A DNA stretch of 64,000 nucleotides from Crambe crambe (GCA_963924555.1 OZ004586.1:4670501-4734500); one strand, 5' to 3'. Positions 35,080 through 46,702 are shown, counted from the stretch's first letter. A program made the numbers and translations. The notes: generated by a model not told the origin, from the sequence alone.

Positions 35080-35760
35080 CTAGAAAAAAAGGATCTTGGT
35101 AGTGAGCAAGTGCTACACAATAACCTACTGCATACACACCACAGTCAGTGCAACCATCATTCCTTGAGCCAAGCCATTTTTTATGTAAACTTTTTGTTTC
35201 ATATCCTCAACTGTGGTGAAAATAGAGTTGTACGCTTTCACATTAGTTGCTGCAACAATGATCCAATGCTTATGGCTTTTGGAGAAATTATTTGTATAAA
35301 AATTGACTTCTTTGAAAGATGAACACTCTTAAAAGAGTAGACTGAAGACCACAAATCGAAGGAAACTGCCTTTTAAGTATTTCTTGTGCGAAGTCAATGT
35401 GATTAACCGAAAGCTGTTCTGATAAGCCAGTCAATACCAAAATGAGAGAGCCATGTTGAAATTTCAATGCTGCTATCAAGCCTATCATCCACAATGACAA
35501 CATCTACATTATTCTTGAACAAGCTTGTGTTGCAAGCAACTTCTTCAACTTCTTCACTAAGTCAATATCTCCTCTGAAGATATACTGGCAAGGTAGTCCT
35601 AAACCTCCCTGTGGCAGATCAGCTGAGTAAAGCCGACCTCCAATAATTTTGCAAGTAGTCTTCACAAATAAAGTGAGCAGGCAGCTGACATTAATCTGGA
35701 ATGTGGCCAACTACATTGCCATCTGACATTACAGCAGCAGTGTATTGGTCCTCCGAGTTC
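35080..35760 (-). pseudogene. C48 (Ulp1/SENP-like) protease relic
   Basis: The minus strand carries, in order, motifs of Ulp1-type cysteine proteases found in invertebrate mobile-element proteins: LPCQYIFRGDIDLVKKLKKL, SEQLSVNHIDFAQEILKRQF, PSICGLQSTLL, the catalytic-histidine segment KHWIIVAATNV, FTTVEDMKQKVY and the catalytic-cysteine segment NDGCTDCGVYAVGYC. The pieces lie in different frames, so the gene is broken. It is probably a mobile-element passenger gene rather than a host SUMO protease (inference). Confidence 0.55.
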
Positions 35761-36245
35761 CTTCTTCTCTTTGGCAGCTGACTAACTCCTCCACATTTGG
35801 ATTTCAAATAGCCTTGTATACGTGGTAGCCTCGAACACAACTGAAACTCCATGGCTTACACCTGGCTTGGTTGGTGCTCGACCAATGGCGCATATGGCAT
35901 GCGCACGTGCATGCAGTATAAGAATGCGCAGGCGAGTGCGTGATAATGTGCCGCCGCCAATATTAATGTCTGCCGAAACCCTTCCAAGGTAAAAATGCCG
36001 AATAAAACTCCCGCCAAAATGAACTTGTATACGGTATATACAGAGTCACCATCCCTTTTTAACCCATGGACAGAAGCAATCCTTGTAATGTGGTTTATTT
36101 AAACCCATGCTACTGTTCAGCAAGCAATCACAGCAAGTGCAGGTCATAACTCATTGAAATTGCTCCATAATGCCCCAAACAACTAGCAAGATTAACATTT
36201 TATCATAGTGGATGGTAGGCACTAGGCTTATCTATATGGACTTTG

Positions 36246-37160
36246 TGTCACGCCCAGCCCAAAGATCAAAGAAGCCGCTTATAAAGTTATAGAGTGTGCA
36301 ACTATACATCTACACACTATACTTTAACTTGCCCATGCGGGCCAGGGGCACAGTGCCATAGTTGGGTGCTGGCAGCAAGGAGCTAACTGGCATGCGGGAT
36401 GCCAGCTGACACTGTAAGACAACTCAGAAGTTCTGCCTTCTACTCTCTGAAAAGTTTGTTAGGTTTGAAATGTGGAATGTGGTCAATGGATATCATTACC
36501 ATAAATTGGGAATTTTTCGCTGTTAATAATAATTCGCAGTTGACTCAAAGAACGAAAAGTAAAACATGTGAAATATTTTCTACAACGGATTATTACAATA
36601 TTACGTCTACAATGGATTATTTAAAAAATTGAAAATATACGGTAGGAATCACATTGCATTGTAGTCTTGTCTCTCCTCAAGTATTTGAAGCAGAAGGATA
36701 GGTCTTCTCACACTCTAGCGTTTCACCTAGATTGGCATCCCGTATATCATGGTGCACATGGTAGCCACAAACACAGTAAGTGATCTAGAACTCTGCACTA
36801 GCACTTTCCACCATTTTCCTCCAGCTGGATTTAATAGCGAAATTTTCATTGTTGAAAATAATTCTCAGGTGATTCAAAAAATGAATAATAAACACATCGA
36901 AAAAAATTAAATACGAAGATATTTTACGGTATAAATGTGCACCATAATCATTAAAATTCAACATTTCAAACCCAACATGTTTTTCTGAGAGTAACTAGTA
37001 AAAAGGACAGAAAATTCTAGCTTATTGTAAGGTGGTGTTTAGCGTCCACCTCGGGCAGACACAAAATACTTGTATCCCTTGTGCTCAGGAGTATCCAGAG
37101 TTGAGTCTTGGCCCTCAAGCTTAAACTAATACATCCCTTGCACTCTGGATATAACTATTA
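36246..37160. mobile_element. Element family G, copy 2 (inverted)
   Basis: Begins GCCCAGCCCAAAGATCAAAG, the reverse complement of the 30.4-kb end. It carries the GGTTTGAAATGTGGAATGTG and TTTCAAACCCAACATG arms and finishes with ATCCCTTGCACTCTGGATAT, matching the 29.95-kb end. About 450 bp of unrelated AT-rich sequence lies between the arms. Non-coding. Confidence 0.55.
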
Positions 37161-37607
37161 TGTAGTTCATCCAAGAGCTTTGTAATAAGAACAAATGAGT
37201 TAGACTAACAGCTACTTTACTTGCTTGCTCACTTGCTGTCAAAATGTTGCACATGCCCCAGTAGTCAACTAGTTGTATTGTACTTAGTACAAACTTGAAC
37301 TTCATAATACTGTTACATCTTACATGGAGAATTGAAAGAAGAATGATCATGCATGAGCTACTTTCTATATATTGCTTTAGCCTATAAGAAACCTGAAGAT
37401 TTTTTTACGAAGAAGCCAGATGACATAGAACTCGTCCAGCCATCCATCTCATAACTTAGTCATAATGCATGAAATTTCACCTCCTGTCTAAGCAGCAATT
37501 TTACAGGGATTTTTATTCACTTTACCCTATTGGCAAATCATTGCAGTAGCATATACCAAATACATTATTGCAATACACACTATCGTTTTTTTCTTTTCTT
37601 TGTGTAG

Positions 37608-39715
37608 TTATCAGTCCAGCTAGGAGAATGATAGCTTGCAACCGAGCAGTCAAGGAAAAGGGATCTTGTGACGAGCGCTTTGTACAAAGTTTCTTATCGG
37701 GTTCTCCCAGGTCTGGGAAGTCGTCATTCAAGCACAGAGTCGTGGGTCGTTTTCCAAACACACAAGCAAGCACAGGTGTGGCCGAGAAGGTAACGAGGGT
37801 TGAAGTATCCAGATCTACTGTTCAAGTTGGAGGGCTGGTGTGGAACGAATTAAAGTCCTCTGAAGATGAAGAAGCCATAGTGGCTAATAAAATCTCTATA
37901 AATGTTTTTCTACAGCCATCACTAAAGCAAGATACAGCCACATCAATAAATAACCAGGGCCCACTACAGCATTTTCTATGGAAGATGAAAAAAAAATTGC
38001 GGATAAGAAGAATGCCACAAAGAAATCAGCTCACAAGCTACTATGATGAAACTACTTCTGAATCCACTGGAGTAAACCCTTACCAGATCATGAAGTCTTC
38101 TTCTAACAGACCTCTCTCCTCCACTCTAACTCCTGCTACTGCCACAGCAAGTGTCCAGGACAGTGTCTCACATGAAAGCTACAAGAGCATCTGGACACAA
38201 TACATGTCTGATGTGGGAGGACAGCCAGAGTTCCAAGAGCTCCTCCCCAACCTGTTGTATGGCCCCTCCTTATTTTATCATGTTTTTAGAGCTGATCGAA
38301 GTTTATATGACAAGGTCCACGTGGAGTATCTGCATTCCAATGGAGAATCAATTGTACCTTACGACACTACTGTATCCACCAAAGATGCCATACTCCAGTT
38401 TCTTTCCAGCGTCTCTTCCATTGGAGTGGGCAGCAAACCTCAGGGAGGAAAGCAAGTCTCACCTAAAGTTCTCTTCATTGCTACTCACATCGACAAGCTT
38501 GAGTCAGAAGATAAGATCCTGGAAATCGACCAAGAGCTTCAGCGAATCATAAAGGAGACGCAGGCTTTCAAGGATAAAATGATAGTATATGGTTCTGAGT
38601 CCTGCATGTTGCTTCCTGTGAATAACCTCTCCAAAGATGACAGTGCCTTCCAGAATGTACGAGCTGTCGTAGACCGAGTGGTCACTGGCAGTGATGACTA
38701 CTGCATTAGCGTTCCTTACACGTGGTCTCTCTTTTCCATCACCATACAACACCTGAAGGAGCAAGTGTTATCTTATGACACTTGTCTAGCTGTGGGTAAG
38801 GAGTGTGGTATCGACACAACTGGAGACATGGACGACTGTCTTTGGTTCCTGCACCACCGAACTGGGATCCTTCGCCACTTCAAGGAGGTCCCAGAGCTCT
38901 GTCATCTGATTGTGAAAGACCCGCAGTACATATTTGATAAGGTCACAGATTTGATCGTTAACACCTTCACGTTTGAGAAGACTGGAGGTGATATGGTCGT
39001 TAAGGAAGAATTCTCCAAGAAGGGAATATTTTCTATTGAAAGTTTCGAGAGGCTAACATCCGATTCAGACCTCATGTCTTCTTCTGAGCTTATCAAATTG
39101 TTTGAGTACCTCCGCATTGTAGCTCCTTTGAGAATAGCGGGCACTTTAAGGAAGTACTTTCTTCCTTGTGCTCTGGTCCATGTTGACCCTCAGGAAGCTC
39201 CAGAAGTCTCTCCAGAGTGGCTTCCTTCCATCTTCTTTGGGTTCAGCAGTGGTTACTGCCCAAATGGCATATTCGCTGCTCTTGTGGCAGATCTTCTTCA
39301 CATGAAACAAGGCTTAGCTTTCCAGTGGGAGTTTCGTGAAGACAAAATATTTAGAAATCAAATCTGTTTTTCGATCGGTCCTTTCCTGGATAGATTCCGC
39401 TTCACTGTTTCTTCAGATCATGTCAGTGTCAACATCTTACCAAGTGATATATCTCTGCATATATTATCCAAGATAAGCAACCACGTAAGGCAGCAGATTT
39501 CGAGCAGTTTATCAGATGTCATAGCAAGGCTGAACTATGACGCTGGAAGGGTAGTTCACCGATTGGCATTTCGATGTCCCTTGTCCACCTGCACCCGAAA
39601 CTTTCATCTTGCATATGTGCGCTTTAACCAAAATGTCCCTTGTGCCTTGGAATGTTCTTACCTCGAGAATAAAGTAACTGAAATCCCTACGAACTGCAAC
39701 GTTTGGCTTGATGAG
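37608..39715 (+). CDS. GTPase (Roc-like) plus COR-like exon
   Basis: A 2108-nt open exon after a strong pyrimidine tract (TTTTTTTCTTTTCTTTGTGTAG), entering in phase 1 and leaving in phase 0 at GATGAG|GTTAGT. Counting from the first in-frame ATG at 37,568, a P-loop GSPRSGKSS lies at about 45-53, a G3 motif DVGGQPEF at 215-222 and a G4-like THIDK at 306-310. Then comes a COR-like winged-helix region (DDCLWFLHHRTGILRHFKEV, ELCHLIVKDPQYIFDKVTDL, LFEYLRIVAPLRIAGTLRKY, SIFFGFSSGYCPNGIFAALV). The about 160-residue gap between G1 and G3 is far longer than in classical Roc domains. Predicted role: nucleotide-regulated cytoplasmic signalling scaffold. The ATG at 37,568 lies in the intron tract, so it is probably not the start. 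Confidence 0.8.
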
Positions 39716-39789
39716 GTTAGTTTCTCGAATAAACATCAGCTTTAATACCTTAAGACTTATTGAATAATAGCTAATTCTTTTTGATGCAG

Positions 39790-40361
39790 ACTTTTGTGCC
39801 TCTGAAAACTTCACCATTCCTCCACAGTAGCAATTGGTCTTCACCTGAACAGGATCAAGATTCTAGTCCTCTTTCTGGTGAGTTATTTAAGAACTTGTAG
39901 ATAGCTACAGTGTATTACTTTCTACTGCTACTATCCAGTCTCAACTCCCAGAGCTGTTCGGGATCAGGACCATACATACTCCGAAAATGATCACCAAGGT
40001 GAGATGACACTTACATTAGTTCACTAGCTTAATTTCCATATGAAGTTTATGACTCAATACCACTTGATACATGTTTGATCTTTAGATTTGTAGCTACGTA
40101 TCATAAACATGTAGCTACTGATTTGTATCTATTCCTTGGCATGTTATTCAGTCATTTTCTATTGTTATCCTTTATTGTTCTCCTTTTAAACAATCAGCTG
40201 CCATGTGTGCTTTATTGGTATACTGTTTATATCTATTGTGCATATTTTATAAGCTCAAATTGATTAGTTATACCACCCTACAGCAAAAATCCCATCATCA
40301 GTGGCACCTCAATCAGCCAAGAAGCCTGGTAGGATAACAGCTGCAAACTGTCCTGCTTTAG
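39790..40361 (+). CDS. Linker exons of the GTPase/COR/death gene
   Basis: Three short exons fit by consensus and phase. 39,790-39,877 (88 nt, phase 0 in, 1 out) begins TFVPLKTSPFLHSSNWSSPE. 39,939-39,998 (60 nt) begins VSTPRAVRDQDHTYSENDHQ. 40,284-40,361 (78 nt) begins AKIPSSVAPQSAKKPGRITA. The product is low-complexity, rich in Ser/Pro/Asp and probably disordered, joining the COR-like part to the terminal death domain. The first linker exon has an equal-length paralogue at 44,882-44,969, which supports the call. Confidence 0.65.
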
Positions 40362-40516
40362 GTGAGTATTGTAATAACACGTACGTAACAGTTTTAAGTA
40401 TATATGTTCACTAACTGACTACATTTCCCCCAGTTCTTCTCGTTATTGTATCAAAAATCAAAATGATAATGGTAGCTAGGTATTGATGGTTATAAATCAG
40501 CTGTTTGTTTCTACAG

Positions 40517-40746
40517 GAAAGGAAATATCTGAGTCAAGGATGATGTTACTTAGGTGGACTGCAAGCTCTGGGCAGAGTCAAGTGCTAAGACTTCAGCAGG
40601 AAATGTCTCCCAAGTGGAGGGACATAGGACAACTTCTTTGCATTAGTGCGGCACAACTGAATGGCTGGGAAGAGATGTACCAGCGTGATCCCATTCGTTG
40701 CATTGATAGAGTGGTTCAAACATGGATCCAACGAAGCTCAGAACAA
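40517..40746 (+). CDS. C-terminal death domain, first exon
   Basis: A 230-nt exon entering in phase 1 after TTTCTACAG and leaving in phase 0 at CAA|GTGAGA. The product includes GKEISESRMMLLRWTASSGQ, LQQEMSPKWRDIGQLLCISA, AQLNGWEEMYQRDPIRCIDR and VVQTWIQRSSEQ. W-R-DIGxxLxIxxxxLxGWE is the classical helix 2-3 signature of death domains, and VxxTWIQ forms helix 4. The domain is split by an intron of 679 bp that has been enlarged by the 585-bp TIR element. Confidence 0.75.
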
Positions 40747-40790
40747 GTGAGAGAAGTAGCTCTATTCTTGTATGTAGTTTGTCTGGTATA

Positions 40791-41375
40791 GCGTAAGCCG
40801 CCGATTATCGACCAGCACCTATTATCGACCGAGGCAGCACCAATTATCGACTACATAGTATACGGAAAGTCTACGGTAGTAAACAAACGTAAACGGAGTT
40901 TAAGAAAATGGCTGTCTCCAAAAAGTATCACCAGAATCCAACAAAAAGGAGAGCTTCTGCAGTAGTTCCATTCCACCGTTAAATTGTGAAGCAGTTTATG
41001 GTAGAAATGCTTCATTCATTTTTTATAAAATTTGTTATGATGATGTTTTTTATAGCATAAAATAGTATAAAAGTATCTTTTTAAGGGCCCTAACATGTAG
41101 TGGAGCAAAACTGAAAGAAAGAATGGAACGGACGATGATTGATATTATGATTTTCAACGGGTGGTCGAAAATTGGTGTCGGTGGTCGATAAATGATTTTT
41201 TAGTCGACATAGTAGATTCAGTATAGCAAAATTTCTATCCAATTATGAGGAAAATAATTTATATGACATTATAGAGGATGAAATTATCTTTCCTATGGTT
41301 GTTGTTTGAGACTTTGACGACCAAGAGAGATATGGTGCGAGGTACAAAATATGGTCGATAATTGGCGGCTTACGC
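40791..41375. mobile_element. 585-bp TIR element, GCGTAAGC ends, TA flanks
   Basis: The ends GCGTAAGCCGCCGATTATCG and CGATAATTGGCGGCTTACGC lie between TA dinucleotides. A smaller relative of the element at 13,113-14,327. It occupies most of the intron that splits the terminal death domain. Without it that intron would be about 95 bp. Confidence 0.8.
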
Positions 41376-41425
41376 TAGCAGCTATACTTTATTATTTATT
41401 TTATTAAATGATGTTATTTGTGCAG

Positions 41426-41530
41426 TACCCAATCAAGTGGGAAGGTCTCCTCAAGTTACTGGATGATGTCCAACTGAACAGTATTGCAGATCAACTGGAA
41501 GAAGCAGCTCTGGTTGGAGCTGATTTATAG
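41426..41530 (+). CDS. C-terminal death domain, last exon and stop
   Basis: A 105-nt exon after TTTGTGCAG. The product YPIKWEGLLKLLDDVQLNSI then ADQLEEAALVGADL and TAG. YPxxWxGLLxLLxDVxLxxxADxLxxA completes helices 5 and 6 of the death domain in the correct frame after the previous exon. This fixes the 3' end of the coding sequence at 41,530. Confidence 0.75.
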   Translation, partial: YPIKWEGLLKLLDDVQLNSIADQLEEAALVGADL

Positions 41531-43660
41531 CAGCCGTGCACTGATAGCTGAAGCATTCACTCTTCACCATACATTAAATTGACAGGTTTTATATTTTTTA
41601 TGCAGTGATTTTTAGCTGAAATTTTAATGGATTTTGTGGCTTTGAAAAATTTATACACAAACAAGAAGTTCACATTGCTATAGTTAATTTCATATTTCAC
41701 TTATCAGTTCAGTTCCATTTGGTGTGGATAATAAGCATTCCAACTGTGACTTTACTTTATTATCGTAACTCGTATATACACTACCAGGCAATAGTAGCAA
41801 CTTTCTTACTTGTCTTACATATCACTTTGTTTCTCAACATACATCACATTCGCACCAACCAGCAGAGTTGGCGTGGAACCACTTGGAATAGGTCACCTCT
41901 TTAACCTCTGATTCTTCAGTGCACAAATTTGATCAGTCAATGCATGAGCAGCCCTTCAGTTACTCATTCAATGAATGGTAATCTCATGGTGAACAGCTTT
42001 TTGGTAGGCAAGTAATGTATCCCATTCTTCTACATCGACATTCTATAGTCAACTCTGAAGTTTGCATTCTTTTCTTTGAACCATTGTCTGTCAAATATTT
42101 CTTCAGGTACTCCCCACTCTAGAGGATACTTCAATCAAAGTGTGGGTGAACTATTTTAATACTTGATGCTAAAGGTGAGTGGTGACACATCTGTGTCATA
42201 CTACGGTCCTACACATAGCCACACACACATGCACACACTTTGACTTTGACCTTTAAAGCACCCCTTGGGGTGATGCTCCTCTGACAAATGAACTTGACAA
42301 CACTTGACACTTCAGGCGAGTGGTGACACATCTGTCTCTTGTGATGTCCTATACATAGCTATGCACACACATACCTTGACCTTGACCCTTAAAGGGCCTG
42401 GGCCATGCAACCCTTTGATGCTTTGCAGAGCCTGTCTCAGTGTAATATTTCTCACATCTGTACTGTAATACCAAAGATATACTACGACTATTTTTTTCTC
42501 ATATATAATTTATACTACAGGAAATTTTAGATTTTTTTATATGAAAAGGCTTTAAAATTATACAACTACACTAAACCAATTTGTAATCTACATTCAAGAA
42601 TTAAGATTTGAAAGAATACAACTAGTTCCTATTTAGCTTTCAAATCTTAGTATTGTGAAGCTTGCTAAAATTAACTTTTTTTACAACTCCACAGACACAA
42701 TTCCTTAATTTTGCACAGAAAGGTAAGCTCATTCTTTGCTATTTAGTACTGACACAATGATAGGAATATCACTTATCACCAAGGTGAGGGGATTCATGCT
42801 CATGTTGCTAAATCATCATCTGTCATTTTTATTAGCTATTCTTTTAAAGAATATAGCTAATAATTTGAAGGCATCTCAATTATAGCTAATAATTATTATG
42901 AACAAAATGTAGCCACAAAAAATGGATATGAGCTGATCTAATGCAGATTTTCCTATGAACCTTAGCTTCATGACCCATTATTAAACTTAATCATTAATTT
43001 CATTATGTGTAATTAATTATGTGTGTAGCTGAATACCTTACGTATGAATGAGATGTAAACAGTCTTTCACTTGGAATCAAGCTTGAGGTTTTGCATGCAG
43101 TGCTATTTCAGATTTTGTTGTATAATGTAACAAATGAAGTGAGGTAAGTTGACACTTGATCCCTTTTATATTCAGCATAATGAAATCTCATTCTAGGCAC
43201 GAGTTCATGGAGGATGGGAATCATGGACTTCTCCCATCCACTATGCTCACTCACTATACTTAGCTAAGGTTGAAGACACTCTCAGTCATTATTCCAGTAT
43301 GGGATGGTCTAAGTATGCCTGAACAGGATTTAATTCCTATTACTGTGGTATAATATTATTATCTGTAACAGGTTGAAACCAAACATCATTCAGTCGACTA
43401 ACTTTCATACTTACTGTATAATTGTACTAGCTAGCATCAAGTACTCTTTACCCAGGACATTGATGTCCCAGTCAGTGGATATACCCCTCTGGCTCTTGGT
43501 CAGTTTACTCAACTAGAAATCTGGATGCTTCACCCAAGCACTTGGTGTGTAGAGTACCAAAAGCTCCTATCCATACGATCATTGAGACAGTTAGCTACCC
43601 AAATATTTTTCCTGTTTGGTAGCTATTCACTAGCTATAGGGTGCATTCCTGAGACTAGTG
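41531..43660. other. 3' flank and inter-copy region
   Basis: No exon is recognised. A block at about 42,690-42,800 (ACACAATTCCTTAATTTTGC, then ACACAATGAT) recurs at about 45,755-45,870 after the second copy, so this flank was part of the duplicated unit. The pair GGCGAGTGGTGACACATCTG / GGTGAGTGGTGACACATCTG near 42,173 and 42,313 is a small tandem duplication of about 140 bp. Confidence 0.5.
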
Positions 43661-43954
43661 CTCATGCCACAATGGTGCTATTTATGTGCAAGGGCTGGTA
43701 GAACCCCTATTTAGCCATACGGCTATCATGCTTGGGCTTTGCTGGTTCCTGCATATTACTAACCTACGTTGCTGTGGGTCTTTAGTTGAATCTGTGGCCC
43801 TGGTAGATGGTTAACTGGAAGTAAGCACTGCCATCTCTATACACAGTACAATAGCTAATTATTATTGCATACTGTATGATCTATCTGTTGACAAACTAAT
43901 TTCTGTTAATTAGACATGATTTATGTTCTAGTCCCCTCCACCACCTTCCTATTG

Positions 43955-44815
43955 AATTGGACAACTGTTTCTGGTTCCTGCACCATCAAACTGGGATCCT
44001 TTGCCACTTCAAGAAAGTCCCAGAGCTCTGTCATCTGATGGTGAAAGTCCCGCAGTACATATTTGACAAGGTCACAGACTTGATTGTTAATACCTTCACA
44101 TTTGAGAAGACTGAAGGTGACTACATTGCTGAGGAAGAATTCTCCAAGAAGGAAATCTTTTCGAAAGTTTCAGGAGGCTATCATCCGATTCAGATCTCTG
44201 AGCTTCACAACCGCATTGTAGCTCCTTTGAGAATAGAGGGCACTTTAAGGAAGTACTTTCTTCATTGTGCTCTGGTCCATGTTGACCCTCAGGAAGCTCC
44301 AGAAGTCTCTCCAGAATGGCTCCCTTCCATTTTCTTTGGGTTCAGCAGTGGTTACTGCCCAAATGGCATATTCGCTGCTCTTGTGGCTGATCTCCTTCAC
44401 ATGAAACAAGGTTTAGCTTTCCAGTGGGAGTTTTATGAAGATAAAATATTTAGAAATCAAATTTGTTTTTCGATTGGTCCTTTCTTGGATAGATTTCGCT
44501 TCACTGTGTCTTCAGATCATGTCAGAATAGATGTCTTACTAAGCGATGTGCCTGTTCATAATCACATGTTATCTGAGATCTGCAATCATGTAATGCAACG
44601 GATTTCAAGCAGTTTATCTGATGTCATGGCAAGGCTGAACTATGATGTTGGAAAGGTTGTTCACCAATTGGCATTTCTATGTCCTCTGTCCACCTGCATC
44701 CAAAGCTTTCATCTTGCATATGTACGCTTCAATAAGAATGCCCCATGTGCCCTGAAATGCTCTTTCCTCAAGAATTGACCAGCTGAATTACCTGTAAAAT
44801 ATGGTTTGATGAGGT
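43955..44815 (+). pseudogene. Partial tandem copy of COR-like region
   Basis: The open frame begins without an ATG at LDNCFWFLHHQTGILCHFKK and is closely similar to the 38.8-39.7 kb exon through SIFFGFSSGYCPNGIFAALV, LNYDVGKVVHQLAFLCPLS and FHLAYVRFNKNAPCAL. Similarity begins abruptly at about 43,955, so the P-loop and G3/G4 region are absent. The equivalent of the DLMSSSELIKLFEYL segment is shortened. A TGA follows SFLKN about 12 codons before the expected splice site, and the frame into GATGAG|GTCAGT is shifted. The copy is probably not functional as a COR protein. Confidence 0.75.
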
Positions 44816-44881
44816 CAGTTATTATATTTATTTCTTTTGTATGAACTAATTAATATTCAATATAATATTTTTCCATTGCAG

Positions 44882-44969
44882 ACTTTTATACCTTTGAAAG
44901 TCCTGCCTCCATCTCCCATCAATGACAAAGGCTCACTTAATCTAGAACAAGTGTCAAGTTCTACTCTTG
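44882..44969 (+). CDS. Linker exon of the second copy
   Basis: An 88-nt exon, the same length and phases as 39,790-39,877. It encodes TFIPLKVLPPSPINDKGSLN then LEQVSSSTLG. Acceptor TTCCATTGCAG, donor TTG|GTGAG. Conservation of length and of the TFxPLK start supports a real exon shared by both tandem copies. Confidence 0.6.
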
Positions 44970-45030
44970 GTGAGTCTGATATCTATAATAATTGTGTAAT
45001 TATGTGTATATTAAATGATTCATTTCATAG

Positions 45031-45309
45031 ACATTGATGATCTTGGGGATGTTTTGGATGAAGTCAAAACTCTGTCTGCAAAATGGAAACTCCTCTCCAC
45101 TTATTTGCATCTTCGTGAAGATTTCCTTGAAGTTATTGAGCAGAACAATCCCAGAGATGCAATATCTTGTCTTTGTGAGGCACTTGCAGAGTGGCTGAAG
45201 TACAACTACAACTGTGAGAAACATGGAAAGCCAAACTGGAGAAGTTTAGCCAGAGCTGTTCAGAGTCTGGATCAAAGCCTCTCTGAAAAGATTATCAGTG
45301 ATCACCAAG
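45031..45309 (+). CDS. Death domain exon E (phase 1-1), second copy
   Basis: A 279-nt open exon holding a complete death domain: DIDDLGDVLDEVKTLSAKWK, LLSTYLHLREDFLEVIEQNN, RDAISCLCEALAEWLKYNYN and GKPNWRSLARAVQSLDQSLS. All six helices can be placed, including the KWxxL, L-x-E-W-L and PNWRSLxxAV signatures. Unlike the terminal domain of the first copy it is not split by an intron. Intact and symmetric, it resembles exons A-C, and may still be spliced even though the COR-like part upstream is broken. Confidence 0.75.
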
Positions 45310-46131
45310 GTGAGATAACAAGTGCATCCATAGCTGGCACTATTATAGCTCTATGACTGTTTGCTCCCATCTATGTAAGAGTTTTTAGCCATCATGCACC
45401 TACCATCATCCATGTTCTTTTATACTACATGCACATGCAGCAGTATCCTGATGAAGTCAGCAAAATTTCATATTATAAAGACTCATCACTTCCACATTTC
45501 ATGCACTTCAAGCTAAAAGTCAAACCAGTACAGCAGTACTATTATATACTGATTTTGTTTGTTTCATTTCGTTTTTTCTTCTTCTTCATTATTGTTGTTA
45601 TTGCATTATTTTTTAATTAAAAATTGTTTGAGGTAATGAACAATATCAGTCACTCATTCAGCTTGAATTGCAAGTAGAATCTGTCAGACAACAAAGCTCT
45701 TCTGGTCCACTTTTTTAATGGAAGTCAAGTTCTTCATGCATAGCTACTGTTGCAAGACTACGGACACAATTGCTTAATTTTGCACAGTCTTTTTGCTGAT
45801 TTATACTCACACAATGATGTGATCACCAATGAGAGAGGACTCATGTTTATGTTGTTAAAATAATTATTATTGTCTGCATTATATTATTAGATGGAGGTTA
45901 TGATACAATACACAGGTTCTAACTAGCTATTATGACATCACATCAGAACTACGTACATAGCTATAACAACTGCTAAGATAATACAATGAAGATCTACTTC
46001 AGGCCTAAAAGAATCATTTCCAACTAAAATACAGTAAAATAAACAATCTTTTCCTATGTTACCCTATGAATACTCTACTGGGTTCTTAAAAAGATTAGAA
46101 GAGACAATCAGTGTTGTTGTTTTTTGATCAG

Positions 46132-46214
46132 CAGCAACACCAGTATTGCCACCACTAGAAGGAGGGACCTCACCAGCTTCAAGCACTCTTGGAATGATGC
46201 ACAACAAGTGGTGA
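46132..46214 (+). CDS. Possible terminal exon after death domain E
   Basis: After TTGATCAG (or TTGATCAGCAG, a NAGNAG-type alternative acceptor) a phase-1 exon would read ATPVLPPLEGGTSPASSTLG then MMHNKW and TGA at 46,212-46,214. Proline/serine-rich, like the linkers of this gene. Supported only by consensus and phase. Confidence 0.4.
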
Positions 46215-46564
46215 ATACTAGAGCTACTGCAGCAGGTGTGTCAAGGAGTCTGATGAAGAGTCACCCTACCCAACATATGGAACGTACATAGAGTCCTGAA
46301 ACTAATAGTGGAGATTGATGATTGCATACTCTCTAGAGTATTAGTAGCAAGCAGTTAGCTATATAATAATTACCTCATTTATCTGGAATCCCCCTCCCCA
46401 GATTCATTAATATGTAGCTACATGCTCTCCAAACATGTATAACATTTTTTTGAGAGTTCTTTGAGAGTGTTTTGCACAGGCACATAATTAGCAACTGGTA
46501 CAACAACAATCAGTATTAGCTACATCCACGACACTGTATGTATACCTCAATTATCCAGACTAAT

Positions 46565-46702
46565 TGCAGCGAGCGAGCGAAGCGAGTGAGCTGACTCTCA
46601 GCTCATGACTCATTGAAATTTTAAATATATATATATATCAGAGAGTGCGCTAGCACTCTCTAAGTAGGGATAGCGGGTCAAAGGTCATAAGACTGTATAA
46701 AC
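46565..46702. repeat. Solo Helentron 5' module plus small palindrome
   Basis: TGCAGCGAGCGAGCGAAGCG through CATTGAAATTTTAAATATAT is the same 75-bp leader found in front of the array units, but here it is followed by AGAGAGTGCGCTAGCACTCT, a palindrome, instead of a unit. Related palindromes with the adjoining AGGTCA sequence lie near 23,690-23,745. Probably a truncated end. Confidence 0.55.

Noticed and set aside
38151-39144. Other-frame and antisense open frames over the GTPase exon
   Set aside because: Shadows of the 725-codon frame, which carries the recognisable motifs.
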